Below are positions 17,544 through 26,995 of a DNA stretch of 64,000 bases, one piece after another. This DNA comes from Arthrobacter mobilis. Lineage in GTDB: Bacteria; Actinomycetota; Actinomycetes; Actinomycetales; Micrococcaceae. Under the pieces are notes generated by a model, which searched no databases, was not told the origin of the DNA, and saw only the letters and a list, made by a program, of their open reading frames with translations. The stretch's first letter is position 1, and each line of letters starts with the position of its first letter. Made by a program: the position numbers and the translations under genes. Location of the stretch: contig NZ_JAAZSQ010000019.1 in the NCBI RefSeq assembly GCF_012395835.1, positions 1-64,000 on the forward strand, given 5' to 3'.

Positions 17544-19820
17544 TTGGAGGGTCCCGAAATTCAGTTCTCCGAGGCCGTTATCGACAACGGCCGCTTTGGC
17601 CGCCGGGTGGTCCGGTTCGAAACCGGCCGGCTGGCCCAGCAGGCAGCTGGTTCCGCGATGGTCTACATCGACGAAGACACCGCCCTGCTCTCCGCCACAA
17701 CCGCCGGCAAGTCCCCGCGCGAAGGCTTCGACTTCTTCCCGCTGACCGTGGATGTCGAAGAGCGCATGTACGCCGCCGGCCGCATCCCGGGCTCGTTCTT
17801 CCGCCGCGAAGGCAGGCCCTCCACCGAGGCGATCCTGGCCTGCCGCCTGATGGACCGCCCGCTGCGCCCGGCGTTCGTCAAGGGCCTGCGCAACGAGGTT
17901 CAGATCGTCGTCACCGTGCTGTCGATCAACCCCGACGTGCTCTACGACGTCGTGGCGATCAATGCCTCCTCGATGTCCACCCAGCTGTCCGGCCTGCCGT
18001 TCTCCGGCCCGATCGGCGGCGTCCGCGTCGCCCTGGTCGACGACGGCAATGGCGCCCAGTGGGTGGCCTTCCCGAAGCACTCCGAGCTGGAGAGCGCCGT
18101 CTTCAGCATGGTCGTCGCCGGACGTGTTGTTTCCGGCGAGGCCGAAGACGATGTCGCGATCATGATGGTCGAGGCCGAGGCCACCGACAACGCGTGGACC
18201 CTGATCAAGGAACAGGGCGCCCCCGCGCCGACCGAAGAGGTCGTGGCCGAGGGCCTGGAGGCCGCCAAGCCGTTCATCCGGGCGCTGTGCGAGGCACAGT
18301 CGGACCTGGCCGCCCGCGCCGCCAAGCCCACCGTGGAGTTCCCGGTCTTCCGCGACTACGAGGACGACGTCTTCGCCGCCGTGGAGGCGGACGCTGCCGG
18401 CCGGCTGGCCGAGATCTTCTCGATCGCCGACAAGCAGGCCCGCAACGATGCCGCCGACGAGTTCAAGGCCGAGGTGCTCGAGCGCCTGGCCGGCACCGAC
18501 GAGGCCGCCTTCGCCGGCCGGGAGCGGGAAGTCTCCGCTGCCTTCCAGGCCCTGAGCAAGAAGGTCGTGCGCCAGCGGATCCTCAAGGAGCAGGTCCGCA
18601 TCGACGGCCGCGGACTGACGGACATCCGCAAGCTGACCGCCGAGGTCGAGGTGCTCCCGCGCGTGCACGGTTCGGCCATCTTCGAGCGCGGCGAGACCCA
18701 GATCATGGGCGTGACGACGCTGAACATGCTCAAGATGGAGCAGCAGATCGACTCGCTCTCCCCGGTGACGCACAAGCGCTACATGCACCACTACAACTTC
18801 CCGCCCTTCTCCACCGGTGAGACCGGCCGCGTCGGGTCCCCGAAGCGCCGCGAAATCGGCCACGGAGCGCTGGCCGAGCGCGCCCTGGTGCCGGTGCTGC
18901 CCAGCCGGGAAGAGTTCCCCTACGCCATCCGCCAGGTCTCCGAGGCCCTCGGCTCCAACGGCTCCACCTCGATGGGCTCGGTCTGCGCCTCCACGCTGTC
19001 GATGCTCAACGCGGGCGTGCCGCTGAAGGCACCGGTGGCAGGCATCGCCATGGGCCTGGTCTCGGACCAGGTCGACGGCGAGACCCGCTACGCGGCCCTG
19101 ACCGACATCCTGGGCGCCGAGGATGCCTACGGCGACATGGACTTCAAGGTGGCCGGCACCGCCGAATTCGTCACCGCGATCCAGCTGGACACCAAGCTCG
19201 ACGGCATCCCTGCCGCCGTGCTGGCGGCCGCCCTGAAGCAGGCCCGCGAGGCACGCCTGCACATCCTCGGTGTGATCAACGCGGCCATCGACCGTCCGGA
19301 CGAGCTCTCCGAGTACGCTCCGCGGATCATCTCCGTGAAGATCCCGGTGGACAAGATCGGCGAGGTCATCGGCCCCAAGGGCAAGATGATCAACCAGATC
19401 CAGGAGGACACCGGCGCCGACATCTCCATCGAGGACGACGGCACCGTGCTGATCGGGGCTACCGACGGCGCCTCCGCCGAGGCCGCCCGCGCCGCGGTCA
19501 ACGCCATTGCCAACCCGCAGGTGCCCGAGGTGGGCGAGCGCTACCTGGGTACCGTGGTCAAGACCACGACCTTCGGCGCCTTCGTCTCCCTGACCCCGGG
19601 CAAGGACGGCCTGCTGCACATCTCCGAGCTGCGCAAGCTGGCCGGCGGCAAGCGCGTGGACAACGTCGAGGACGTGGTCTCGGTGGGCCAGAAGGTCCAG
19701 GTCGAGATCACCAAGATCGACGACCGCGGTAAGCTGTCCCTGTCCCCGGTCGTGGCCGGCGAACCCGGCGAGGGCGAAGAGGCGGAAGCAGCAGCGGAAG
19801 CCACGGCAGCAGCCGAGTAA
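17544..19820 (+). CDS. pnp: Polyribonucleotide nucleotidyltransferase (PNPase)
   Basis: PNPase degrades RNA 3' to 5' phosphorolytically and can also synthesise tails. The protein has 758 residues: first RNase PH domain (about 1-150), alpha-helical domain, second RNase PH domain (about 330-560, with '[20 protein letters not shown]'), KH domain ('[20 protein letters not shown]') and S1 domain (about 650-725), then an acidic Glu/Ala tail. I start it at TTG 17544 because GGAGG lies 8 nt upstream and homologues begin '[16 protein letters not shown]'; ATG 17517 and ATG 17529 are in-frame alternatives adding 9 or 5 residues. It follows rpsO and a 278-nt structured leader, and the M16 peptidase starts 2 nt after its stop. 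Confidence 0.96.
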   Translation: MEGPEIQFSEAVIDNGRFGRRVVRFETGRLAQQAAGSAMVYIDEDTALLSATTAGKSPREGFDFFPLTVDVEERMYAAGRIPGSFFRREGRPSTEAILACRLMDRPLRPAFVKGLRNEVQIVVTVLSINPDVLYDVVAINASSMSTQLSGLPFSGPIGGVRVALVDDGNGAQWVAFPKHSELESAVFSMVVAGRVVSGEAEDDVAIMMVEAEATDNAWTLIKEQGAPAPTEEVVAEGLEAAKPFIRALCEAQSDLAARAAKPTVEFPVFRDYEDDVFAAVEADAAGRLAEIFSIADKQARNDAADEFKAEVLERLAGTDEAAFAGREREVSAAFQALSKKVVRQRILKEQVRIDGRGLTDIRKLTAEVEVLPRVHGSAIFERGETQIMGVTTLNMLKMEQQIDSLSPVTHKRYMHHYNFPPFSTGETGRVGSPKRREIGHGALAERALVPVLPSREEFPYAIRQVSEALGSNGSTSMGSVCASTLSMLNAGVPLKAPVAGIAMGLVSDQVDGETRYAALTDILGAEDAYGDMDFKVAGTAEFVTAIQLDTKLDGIPAAVLAAALKQAREARLHILGVINAAIDRPDELSEYAPRIISVKIPVDKIGEVIGPKGKMINQIQEDTGADISIEDDGTVLIGATDGASAEAARAAVNAIANPQVPEVGERYLGTVVKTTTFGAFVSLTPGKDGLLHISELRKLAGGKRVDNVEDVVSVGQKVQVEITKIDDRGKLSLSPVVAGEPGEGEEAEAAAEATAAAE

Positions 19821-19822
19821 CC

Positions 19823-21196
19823 ATGGCAGCCGTCGTCCTGCCGCTGTCCGGCAGCTCCCATAATGCCGACGCCGGCGGGATCGGCGGCGCCGACCCCACC
19901 CTGATTCACGGCGAGCCGGGCGGCGCCATCGTGCGCCGCTCGGTGCTGCCCGGGGGAGTGCGCGTGCTCACCGAGGCAATGCCCGGCCAGCGGTCGGCGA
20001 CGATCGGCTTCTGGGTCGCCGTCGGCTCCCGGGACGAGGCCGAGGGCCAGCACGGCTCGACGCACTTCCTGGAGCACCTGCTGTTCAAGGGCACGCGGCG
20101 GCGCACCGCCCTGCAGATCGCCTCGGCCTTCGACGAGGTCGGCGGGGAATCCAATGCGGCCACCGCGAAGGAAAGCACCTGCTACTACGCGCGCGTGCTG
20201 GACTCGGACCTGCCGATGGCCATCGACGTCATCGCCGACATGGTCACCTCCGCGGTGCTGGATCCGCAGGAACTCGAACAGGAGCGCGCCGTCATCCTCG
20301 AAGAGATCGCCATGGACAATGACGATCCTTCCGATGTCTGCCATGAAATGTTCGTCGCCGCCGTGCTGGCCGGACATCCGCTCGGCCGGCCGATCGGCGG
20401 TACCCCCGAGGCCATCCAGGCCGTGCCCCGGGAGGCCGTCTGGGACCATTACCGGCGCTACTACCGGCCGGAGGAACTGGTGGTCACCGCGGCCGGCGGC
20501 CTCGACCACGAGCAGGTCTGCGCGCAGGTGCTCGAGGCGCTGCGCCATGCCGGCTGGCATCTGGAGGAGGGCAGGGCCCCGGTGCCCCGGCGCGCCACCG
20601 GCAGGGCACGGATCGCCTCGCTGCCGGGGATCCATGTCCACCGCCGCCCGGTGGAGCAGGCCAACATCGTGGTCGGCTGCCAGGGCATCGTGGCCACCGA
20701 CGAGCGGCGCTTCGTGATGAGCGTGCTCAACGCCGTGCTCGGCGGCGGCATGTCCTCGCGCCTGTTCCAGGAGGTCCGCGAGAAGCGCGGCCTGGTCTAC
20801 TCCACCTATTCCTTCTCCGGCTCCTACGCCGATGCCGGCTACTTCGGGATGTACGCCGGCTGCTCGCCGTCGAAGACCCGCCAGGTGGTCGAGCTGCTCG
20901 GCGCGGAACTGGACAGGCTGGCCGCTGACGGGATCAGCGCCGAAGAACTGCGCAAGGCCGTGGGCCAGCTTTCCGGCGGGATCGTGCTCTCGCTGGAGGA
21001 CAGCGGGTCGCGCATGTCCCGGCTGGGCCGGGCCGAACTGGTCTCGGGCGAATTCCTCGACGCCGACGAATCCCTGGCCCGCATCCGGGCCGTCACGGCG
21101 GAGCAGGTGCAGGAACTGGCCCGGGAACTGGCCGGGGCCCCGCGGACCATCACCGTGGTCGGACCCTTCGACGGCCCGGAAGACTTCGGCATGTAG
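19823..21196 (+). CDS. M16 family zinc metallopeptidase
   Basis: The 457-residue protein is of the processing-peptidase/PepR type. The inverted zinc motif HFLEH is at residues 81-85 and the downstream Glu ligand lies in 'ESNAATAKESTCYYARVL'. Two M16 halves are present (active about 40-190, inactive about 210-440 with 'GGGMSSRLFQEVREKRGLVYS'). It starts at ATG 19823, 2 nt after the pnp stop, so the two are almost certainly co-transcribed. The same pair occurs in M. tuberculosis (Rv2783c-Rv2782c, pepR). It has no signal peptide and is probably cytoplasmic; the natural substrate is unknown. Confidence 0.93.
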   Translation: MAAVVLPLSGSSHNADAGGIGGADPTLIHGEPGGAIVRRSVLPGGVRVLTEAMPGQRSATIGFWVAVGSRDEAEGQHGSTHFLEHLLFKGTRRRTALQIASAFDEVGGESNAATAKESTCYYARVLDSDLPMAIDVIADMVTSAVLDPQELEQERAVILEEIAMDNDDPSDVCHEMFVAAVLAGHPLGRPIGGTPEAIQAVPREAVWDHYRRYYRPEELVVTAAGGLDHEQVCAQVLEALRHAGWHLEEGRAPVPRRATGRARIASLPGIHVHRRPVEQANIVVGCQGIVATDERRFVMSVLNAVLGGGMSSRLFQEVREKRGLVYSTYSFSGSYADAGYFGMYAGCSPSKTRQVVELLGAELDRLAADGISAEELRKAVGQLSGGIVLSLEDSGSRMSRLGRAELVSGEFLDADESLARIRAVTAEQVQELARELAGAPRTITVVGPFDGPEDFGM

Positions 21197-21235
21197 CAGC
21201 CGGCCGCAGGGGCTGTACAGGAGCGCACCGCCTAC

Positions 21236-21241
21236 TAGACT
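21236..21241 (+). promoter_or_regulatory. -10 hexamer upstream of the AGCS symporter
   Basis: TAGACT at 21236-21241 lies 40 nt after the M16 gene and about 55 nt before GTG 21297. The -35 is poorly defined. The transcript would carry the ribosome site GCGGAGG. Confidence 0.45.
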
Positions 21242-21296
21242 GCAGGGAGCCAGCGGTGGCGCGTGCCACCGGGACCTACTGCTGCGGAGGCGCGAC

Positions 21297-22781
21297 GTGG
21301 ACGATGTAGCTGCATTCCTCTCGGCCGTCAGTTCTGTTGTCTGGGGGCCCTTCCTGCTCATCCCCCTGCTGCTGGGCACCGGCCTGTACCTGACCATCCG
21401 GCTGGGCGGCCTGCAGTTCCTGAAGCTGGCGGCCGCACTGCGGCTGGGACTGCTTACACGCAGGGACGCCGGCGCCAAAGGCGACATTTCCCAGTTCCAG
21501 GCCCTGACCACCGCGCTGGCTGCCACCGTGGGCACCGGCAACATCGTGGGCGTGGCCACGGCGATCGGCATCGGCGGCCCGGGCGCGCTGTTCTGGATGT
21601 GGATTACCGGCCTGCTGGGCATGGCGTCCAAATACAGCGAGGCCTTCCTGGGTGTGCGGTTCCGCGCCACCGACGATGCCGGCGAGAAATCCGGCGGTCC
21701 GCAGTATTATCTTGAGCGCGGCATCCGCAACGGCTTCGGCAAGGTCCTGGCCCTGGTGTTTGCCGTCTGCGCCTTCATCGCCTCGTTCGGGATCGGCAAC
21801 ATGACCCAGGGGAACTCGATCGCGTCGAACGTGGAGGGCAGCTGGAACATCCCCACCTGGGTGACCGGGCTGGTGCTGACCATCCTGACTCTGGCGGTGC
21901 TCGTTGGAGGCATCAAGTCCATCGGCCGGGTGACGGCCGGCCTGGTCCCGGTAATGATCCTGTTCTATGTCCTGGGCGCGCTGTACATCCTGCTGGTGAA
22001 CATCCAGGGGATCCCGGCGGCCTTCGGACTGATTTTCACCGACGCATTCACCGGAACCGCCGCCGTCGGCGGGTTCACCGGGTCGGCGATCATGCTGGTC
22101 ATCCAGATGGGCGTGGCCCGCGGCATCTTCTCCAACGAATCCGGCATGGGCTCCGCCGCCATTGCCGCCGCGGCCGCCCAGACCACCCATCCGGTGCGCC
22201 AGGGGCTGGTGTCCATGACGCAGACCTTCATCGACACCATCATCGTCGTTACCTGCACCGGCCTCGTGATCATCACCACAGGTGCGTGGCAGCTCGGCGG
22301 AGATGCCGCGGCCACGATGACGGGGGAGGCCTTCACCCATGGGCTGCCCGGGGACTGGGGCCACTGGATTGTGACCGTGGGGCTGGTCCTCTTCGCCTTC
22401 TCCACCATCCTGGGCTGGGCCTACTACGGCGAGCGCAACATCGAGCGGCTCTTCGGCCGCCGGGCCGTGATGCCGTTCCGGGTGGTCTTCGCCCTGGTGG
22501 TCTATGTGGGCTGCACCGTGCCGCTGGCGGTGGTATGGAACTTCTCCGAAGTCATGAACGGGCTGATGGCGCTGCCGAACCTGGTGGGCCTGCTGCTCCT
22601 CTCGGGGCTGATTGTCCGCGAAACCCGGCACTACCTCAGGAACGACCCCCGGCTGACCGCCACAATGGACGAGGTGGAGGACTTCATGAAGGGCCAGCCG
22701 GGGTGGGAGGACTGGAAGGCCGGGGACATTGTCGGCTCCTCGCACCGGCACACCCGGTCCATGACGGGAGAACCAACGTAG
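21297..22781 (+). CDS. Alanine/glycine:cation symporter (AGCS) family transporter
   Basis: A 494-residue membrane protein with about 10-11 transmembrane helices. AGCS signatures are clear: 'LTTALAATVGTGNIVGVATAI' in the first third, 'GIGNMTQGNS', and 'GVARGIFSNESGMGSA' in the middle. Family members take up alanine or glycine with sodium. The start is GTG 21297 with GCGGAGG 6 nt upstream; earlier in-frame codons lie inside the M16 gene in another frame. A candidate -10 precedes it, so it may be its own unit. It ends 13 nt from the convergent moaD. Confidence 0.93.
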   Translation: MDDVAAFLSAVSSVVWGPFLLIPLLLGTGLYLTIRLGGLQFLKLAAALRLGLLTRRDAGAKGDISQFQALTTALAATVGTGNIVGVATAIGIGGPGALFWMWITGLLGMASKYSEAFLGVRFRATDDAGEKSGGPQYYLERGIRNGFGKVLALVFAVCAFIASFGIGNMTQGNSIASNVEGSWNIPTWVTGLVLTILTLAVLVGGIKSIGRVTAGLVPVMILFYVLGALYILLVNIQGIPAAFGLIFTDAFTGTAAVGGFTGSAIMLVIQMGVARGIFSNESGMGSAAIAAAAAQTTHPVRQGLVSMTQTFIDTIIVVTCTGLVIITTGAWQLGGDAAATMTGEAFTHGLPGDWGHWIVTVGLVLFAFSTILGWAYYGERNIERLFGRRAVMPFRVVFALVVYVGCTVPLAVVWNFSEVMNGLMALPNLVGLLLLSGLIVRETRHYLRNDPRLTATMDEVEDFMKGQPGWEDWKAGDIVGSSHRHTRSMTGEPT

Positions 22782-22794
22782 CAGCCGGCCCCGG

Positions 22795-23061
22795 TCAGCC
22801 GCCGGCGAAGGGTGGCAGGATGTCGATGACGTCCTGGTCGTCCAGCACCGCGGCGTGGTCCTTGAGCGCCGTTTCGTTGCGCAGGAAGCTGCTGCGGGCC
22901 AGCACTGTAGGCAGCGCCGGGGCGCCGGCGGCAGCAGGGGCCGGATGTTCGCGTGCCAGCAGGTCCAGCAGGTCCGCCAGGGTGCCGCCAGCGGGCAGCG
23001 GCAGGGTCTGCTCCTCCACGCCGGCGGCCGCCTTGGCCGCCCCGAAATACCTGATGATCAT
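22795..23061 (-). CDS. moaD: MoaD/ThiS family sulfur carrier, molybdopterin synthase small subunit
   Basis: An 88-residue beta-grasp protein ending in the required Gly-Gly ('ILPPFAGG'), which is adenylylated and thiocarboxylated to donate sulfur to cyclic pyranopterin monophosphate. 'MIIRYFGAAKAAAG' at the start and 'LRNETALKDHAAVLDDQDVIDILPP' near the end are typical. It starts 3 nt after the moaA stop, so the two are an operon. The large subunit MoaE is encoded in the divergent operon at 26.5 kb. No MoeB-type activating enzyme is in the window. Confidence 0.9.
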   Translation of the reverse strand: MIIRYFGAAKAAAGVEEQTLPLPAGGTLADLLDLLAREHPAPAAAGAPALPTVLARSSFLRNETALKDHAAVLDDQDVIDILPPFAGG

Positions 23062-23064
23062 CTG

Positions 23065-24153
23065 CTAACCGCCAATCGCGCTCATCGTCCGCTCCGGCTG
23101 GACGTAGTCCGCGTCCCCCAGACCGGTGTGGTCCATCCCGTGGGCCTTGGGCTTGGCCCACATCGCCTCCCGCCAGCGCCCGGCAACCTGCTCGTCCGTG
23201 GCTCCGCCGCGCAGCAGGCCGCGCAGATCCGTTTCCTCGTGCGAGAAGAGGCAGGAGCGCACCCGGCCTTCGGCCGTGATGCGGGTGCGCCGGCAATCGG
23301 CGCAGAACGGCTCGGTCACTGAGGCGATAATGCCCACGGTCCCGACGACGCTGCCGCCGCCGCTCCGGCGCACCTGCCAGCGTTCGGCGGGAGCGCCGTC
23401 GCGCCGGCGCGGGTCCGGTGCCAGGTCGAAGCCGCCGGCTTCGAGCAGGGCACGGATCTCGGCGGCGGTGACCATGTTTTCGCGGGTCCAGCCATGGTCC
23501 GCGTCCAGCGGCATCTGCTCGATGAAGCGCAGCTCGAAGCCGCGGCGGACCGCCCAGTCCAGCAGGGCGGGGGCCTCATGGTCGTTGATGCCGCGCATCA
23601 GCACGGCGTTGATCTTGACCAGTCCCAGCCCCACCCGGTCCGCCTCCTCGATGCCGCGCAGGACACGGTCCAGGAACGGCCGGCGGGTCAGCCGGGCGAA
23701 GGTCTCCGGGTGCAGCGAATCCATCGAGACGTTGATCCGGCTCAACCCGGCGTCCTTGAGCGCCTGCGCCTTCTTGTCCAGGCCCAGGCCGTTGGTCGTC
23801 AGGGAAACCGGCAGTCCGGGATGGTTGCGGCGGATGGCGGCGATGATCCCGGTCAGGCCCGCCCGCACCAGCGGCTCGCCGCCGGTGAGGCGCAGCTCAC
23901 GGATGCCCAGCCGGTCGACGCCGATGCGGACCAGCCGGACGATCTCCTCGTCCGAGAGCACCTGGTCCTTGGCCAGCCAGTCCAGGCCCTCGGCGGGCAT
24001 ACAGTAGGTGCAGCGCAGGTTGCATTTGTCCGTCAGCGAGATCCGCAGGTCTGTGGCGGTGCGGCCGAAACGGTCCATCAGGCCGGACCCGGCGGACACC
24101 GGCCGCTGCGGCAGGCCGGCGGCGACCCTTGGCAGGCCCAGGTTAACGCTCAT
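23065..24153 (-). CDS. moaA: GTP 3',8-cyclase MoaA
   Basis: This radical-SAM enzyme carries out the first step of Moco synthesis, rearranging GTP to 3',8-cyclo-GTP. The product is 362 residues. The SAM cluster motif is Cys44-x3-Cys48-x2-Cys51 ('CNLRCTYC'). The second, GTP-binding cluster is in 'FCADCRRTRITAEGRVRSCLF', and the conserved C-terminal Gly-Gly is present ('SAIGG'). The start is ATG 24153; upstream TACCCT is 6 nt away and no ribosome site is visible, suggesting a leaderless mRNA. It is divergent from moeA/glp, with a 151-nt shared gap. Confidence 0.96.
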   Translation of the reverse strand: MSVNLGLPRVAAGLPQRPVSAGSGLMDRFGRTATDLRISLTDKCNLRCTYCMPAEGLDWLAKDQVLSDEEIVRLVRIGVDRLGIRELRLTGGEPLVRAGLTGIIAAIRRNHPGLPVSLTTNGLGLDKKAQALKDAGLSRINVSMDSLHPETFARLTRRPFLDRVLRGIEEADRVGLGLVKINAVLMRGINDHEAPALLDWAVRRGFELRFIEQMPLDADHGWTRENMVTAAEIRALLEAGGFDLAPDPRRRDGAPAERWQVRRSGGGSVVGTVGIIASVTEPFCADCRRTRITAEGRVRSCLFSHEETDLRGLLRGGATDEQVAGRWREAMWAKPKAHGMDHTGLGDADYVQPERTMSAIGG

Positions 24154-24159
24154 GTACCG

Positions 24160-24165
24160 AGGGTA
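24160..24165 (-). promoter_or_regulatory. -10 hexamer TACCCT, leaderless-type, moaA
   Basis: On the minus strand TACCCT is separated from the moaA ATG by 6 nt. The promoter faces the moeA/glp gene in a 151-nt gap; TAGGAT at 24225-24230 may be the -10 of the opposite operon. Confidence 0.5.
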
Positions 24166-24304
24166 CGTCAGGCAGTCAAATATTGCTCCCCCGGGGTATT
24201 GCCCCCGGTCCCGGCGGTCTCGCCTAGGATGGCTGCGGAGCCCGGACCGGCACCAGCCGGCAAACGCGGCACGAAACCGGCACCAAACAGGCAGGAGTCA
24301 CAGA

Positions 24305-25549
24305 GTGCGCAGAGCGCTGGCCGAACACCGGCAGCACGTGCTGGAACTGGTGCGCGGCGCCTGGCAGCGCCGGCTGGCCGACACCCCCGGTGAACCGGTG
24401 CCGCTGGCCGCTGCCCTGCACCGGGTGCTGGCCCGGGACATCGCCGCCCCGGTGAGCCTGCCTCCCTTCGCCAACTCCCAGATGGATGGCTACGCGGTCA
24501 GCAGTGCCGCCACGGCCGGCGCACCCGGGCCGACTGTCGCCTTCGACGTCGCACCGCCGGTGCCCGCCGGCCGGGCCGCTGGAGAGCTGCCGGTCGGCTG
24601 CGCCGTGCCGGTGATGACCGGGGCCATGCTCCCGGAGGGGGCGGATGCGGTCGTACCCATCGAGCAGGCGGTACCGGACACGTTCGCGCCGTTCGCACCC
24701 GGGCACACGGTGGAACTGCCGGCCAATGTGCGCCCCGGACAGTTCGTCCGCCCCGCCGGCAGCGACATCCCCGCCGGGGCTCCTGCCCTGCCCGCCGGCA
24801 CGGTGCTCAAGGCCGGGCAGCTGGGCCTGCTCGCCGCCCTGGGCGTCGCCGAAGTGCCGGTCCGGCCGCGGCTGCGGGTACTGCTGCTGAGCACCGGCGA
24901 CGAAGTGGTGCCCCCCGGCTGCGGCCTCGGCCCGGGCCAGATCTACGATGCGAACACCACCATGCTCTCCGCCGCGCTGGCCGACGCCGGCTGCGAGGTG
25001 GCCAGCAGCCGGATCCTGGCGGACGCACCGGACCTGTTCGCCCAGGCCCTGGCCGGGGACCTGGAGCGCGTGGCACCGGACCTGGTGCTCACCTCCGGCG
25101 GCATCAGCAAGGGAGCGTTCGAAGTGGTGAAGCTGGCCTTGGCCGGCCACGGGGTGGAGTTTGTCTCCGTGGCCATGCAGCCGGGCGGACCGCAGGCCCT
25201 GGGCCAGGTCCACGGGACCGCCTTCCTGGGGTTCCCCGGCAATCCGGTCAGTTCCCTGGTCTCGTTCGAGATGTTCCTGCGTCCGGCGCTCTCCGCGGTC
25301 CTGTCCGTGCCGTCGCCGCGGACCGTGCTGCAGGTGCCGCTGCAGGTCCCGCCGGGAACGGCGCTCGAGTCGCCGCCGGGGATCCACCAGGTGCGCCGGG
25401 GCCGGTACGACGGCGCCGGGGCCGTCCCGGTGGGCGGTCCGGCATCGCATCTGGTGCACGCGCTGGCCCACTCCAACGCCCTGCTGCAGCTGCCGCCGGA
25501 GGTCACCCGCCTCGAGGCGGGCGGGAACGTGGAAATATGGCTTCTATGA
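24305..25549 (+). CDS. moeA: Molybdopterin molybdotransferase (MoeA/Glp-like)
   Basis: MoeA inserts molybdate into adenylylated molybdopterin. The product is 414 residues with the standard order: N-terminal domain including '[15 protein letters not shown]', the '[18 protein letters not shown]' segment, the MogA-like domain ('[10 protein letters not shown]', '[13 protein letters not shown]', '[15 protein letters not shown]') and a C-terminal beta-barrel (about 330-414). GTG 24305 is chosen because AGGAG sits 7 nt upstream ('[15 protein letters not shown]'). It begins the four-gene operon moeA-moaC-mog-moaE, each overlapping the next. Confidence 0.94.
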   Translation: MRRALAEHRQHVLELVRGAWQRRLADTPGEPVPLAAALHRVLARDIAAPVSLPPFANSQMDGYAVSSAATAGAPGPTVAFDVAPPVPAGRAAGELPVGCAVPVMTGAMLPEGADAVVPIEQAVPDTFAPFAPGHTVELPANVRPGQFVRPAGSDIPAGAPALPAGTVLKAGQLGLLAALGVAEVPVRPRLRVLLLSTGDEVVPPGCGLGPGQIYDANTTMLSAALADAGCEVASSRILADAPDLFAQALAGDLERVAPDLVLTSGGISKGAFEVVKLALAGHGVEFVSVAMQPGGPQALGQVHGTAFLGFPGNPVSSLVSFEMFLRPALSAVLSVPSPRTVLQVPLQVPPGTALESPPGIHQVRRGRYDGAGAVPVGGPASHLVHALAHSNALLQLPPEVTRLEAGGNVEIWLL

Positions 25550-26040
25550 GCGAACAGGACAGCAGCAACGAAACCGCCCACCTGACCCACGTGCGGGCGG
25601 ACGGCACCGCGCACATGGTGGATGTCAGCGGGAAAGCGGAGACCACCCGCGAGGCCACCGCCCAGGCGGTGCTTGGCACCCGCCCCGAGGTCGTGGCCCT
25701 GTTGGTTGCCGGCAACCTGCCCAAGGGCGACGCGCTGGCGGTGTCCCGGGTGGCGGGCATCATGGCCGCCAAGGCGACCCCGCAGCTGATCCCGCTGTGC
25801 CACCCGCTGCCGCTGAGCAAGGTCACCGTGGACTTCCACCCGGACGAAGCCAGCGTGCGGATCGAGGCGACGGTGAAGACCCGGTCGGTCACCGGCGTCG
25901 AAATGGAGGCCCTGACCGCCGCCTCGGTGGCGGCACTGAGCCTGTACGACATGATCAAGGCCGTGGACAAACATGCGGTGATCAGCGACATCAAGGTTCT
26001 GGGCAAGACCGGGGGCAAGAGCGGGGACTGGCAGCTGTGA
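25546..26040 (+). CDS. moaC: Cyclic pyranopterin monophosphate synthase MoaC
   Basis: MoaC converts 3',8-cyclo-GTP to cyclic pyranopterin monophosphate. The 164-residue product is full length. Conserved active-site stretches are visible: '[25 protein letters not shown]', '[12 protein letters not shown]', '[25 protein letters not shown]' and the terminal 'KTGGKSGDW'. ATG 25546 overlaps the moeA stop as ATGA and is preferred over ATG 25537. It probably functions as a hexamer in the cytoplasm with MoaA. Confidence 0.95.
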   Translation: MSEQDSSNETAHLTHVRADGTAHMVDVSGKAETTREATAQAVLGTRPEVVALLVAGNLPKGDALAVSRVAGIMAAKATPQLIPLCHPLPLSKVTVDFHPDEASVRIEATVKTRSVTGVEMEALTAASVAALSLYDMIKAVDKHAVISDIKVLGKTGGKSGDWQL

Positions 26041-26519
26041 CCGGCCCGCGCACGGCCAGCGTGCTGATTGCCTCCACACGCGCGGCCACAGGAGTCTATG
26101 AGGACCTCACCGCCCCGGTGATCAGCGGCTGGCTCGCCGGACACGGCTTCGAAACCGCGCAGCCGCTGGTCGTGCCCGACGGCGAGCCCGTCGGCGCGGC
26201 CCTGCGCGCGCTGCTGCTGCTGTCCCCGCGGGTGATCGTCACCAGCGGCGGCACCGGCCTGAGCCCTGACGACCTGACGCCGGAGATGACCAGGCCGCTG
26301 CTCGACCGCGAACTGCCCGGGGTGATGGAGGCGATCCGTGCCGCCGGCCTGGCCAGCACCCCGCATGCGGCGCTCTCGCGCGGACATGCCGGCACCACCG
26401 GGCGCACCTTCATCGTCAACCTGCCCGGCTCCCCGGGCGGGGTCCGGGACGCACTCGCCGTCCTGGACCCGATCATCGAGCACATCTGCGACCAGCTGGA
26501 GGGAAGCCATGACCACTGA
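26037..26519 (+). CDS. mog: MogA/MoaB family molybdopterin adenylyltransferase
   Basis: The 160-residue protein activates molybdopterin with ATP before metal insertion. The signatures '[18 protein letters not shown]' and '[15 protein letters not shown]' identify the MoCF-binding fold. The start GTG 26037 overlaps the moaC stop (GTGA), and its own end overlaps moaE by 11 nt, so the cluster is translationally coupled. Sequence alone does not separate MogA from the MoaB paralogue type; as the only such gene here it presumably serves MoeA. Confidence 0.9.
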   Translation: MTGPRTASVLIASTRAATGVYEDLTAPVISGWLAGHGFETAQPLVVPDGEPVGAALRALLLLSPRVIVTSGGTGLSPDDLTPEMTRPLLDRELPGVMEAIRAAGLASTPHAALSRGHAGTTGRTFIVNLPGSPGGVRDALAVLDPIIEHICDQLEGSHDH

Positions 26520-26976
26520 GGAAGGCACCGGAGCGGACACGGCAGGCACTGCGGCAGGCACGGTGGTCTTCGCCGGCGTCAGCGCCGAGCCGATCGATGC
26601 CGCCACCGCCTGGGCGGCCGTGGAAACGCCAGCCACCGGGGCGGTGGTCACCTTCGGCGGCATCGTGCGCGACCACGACGGCGGCCGCGCGGTCACGTAC
26701 CTGGGCTACAGCGCGCACCCCAGCGCGGGCCGGCGCATGGAGGAACTGGCGGCGGAGGTCGCCGCGCGGCATCCGGGCACCCGGCTGTGGGCGGTGCACC
26801 GGACCGGCGAGCTCGCCGTGGGGGATTCGGCGCTGGTGGCGGCGGCCGCCGCGGCACACCGGGGCGAAGCCTTCGAGGCCTGCCGCGACCTGGTCGAGGC
26901 CGTCAAGCACGGGGTGCCGGTCTGGAAGGAGCAGCACTTCAGCGACGGCGGCACCGAATGGGTGGGCAGTGCCTGA
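26509..26976 (+). CDS. moaE: Molybdopterin synthase catalytic subunit MoaE
   Basis: MoaE pairs with MoaD to insert two sulfurs into cPMP. The product is 155 residues with a short Thr/Gly/Ala-rich N-terminal extension (about 1-20). The core has 'GAVVTFGGIVRDHDGGRAV', 'LWAVHRTGELAVGDSALVAAAAAAHRGEAFEACR' and the catalytic Lys-containing 'VKHGVPVWKEQHF'. ATG 26509 with GGGAAG just upstream overlaps the mog 3' end. It is the last gene of the rightward Moco operon; dapB follows with its own -10. Confidence 0.94.
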   Translation: MTTEEGTGADTAGTAAGTVVFAGVSAEPIDAATAWAAVETPATGAVVTFGGIVRDHDGGRAVTYLGYSAHPSAGRRMEELAAEVAARHPGTRLWAVHRTGELAVGDSALVAAAAAAHRGEAFEACRDLVEAVKHGVPVWKEQHFSDGGTEWVGSA

Positions 26977-26982
26977 GCCGGA

Positions 26983-26988
26983 TACCCT
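26983..26988 (+). promoter_or_regulatory. -10 hexamer TACCCT, leaderless-type, dapB
   Basis: TACCCT is 7 nt before ATG 26996, immediately after the moaE stop, and would separate dapB expression from the Moco operon. Confidence 0.5.
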
Positions 26989-26995
26989 AGAGGTC

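Noticed and set aside
24154-24304. Moco riboswitch between moaA and moeA
   Set aside because: The 151-nt gap contains opposing promoters, and I could not identify the conserved aptamer helices; moaA appears to have no leader at all.
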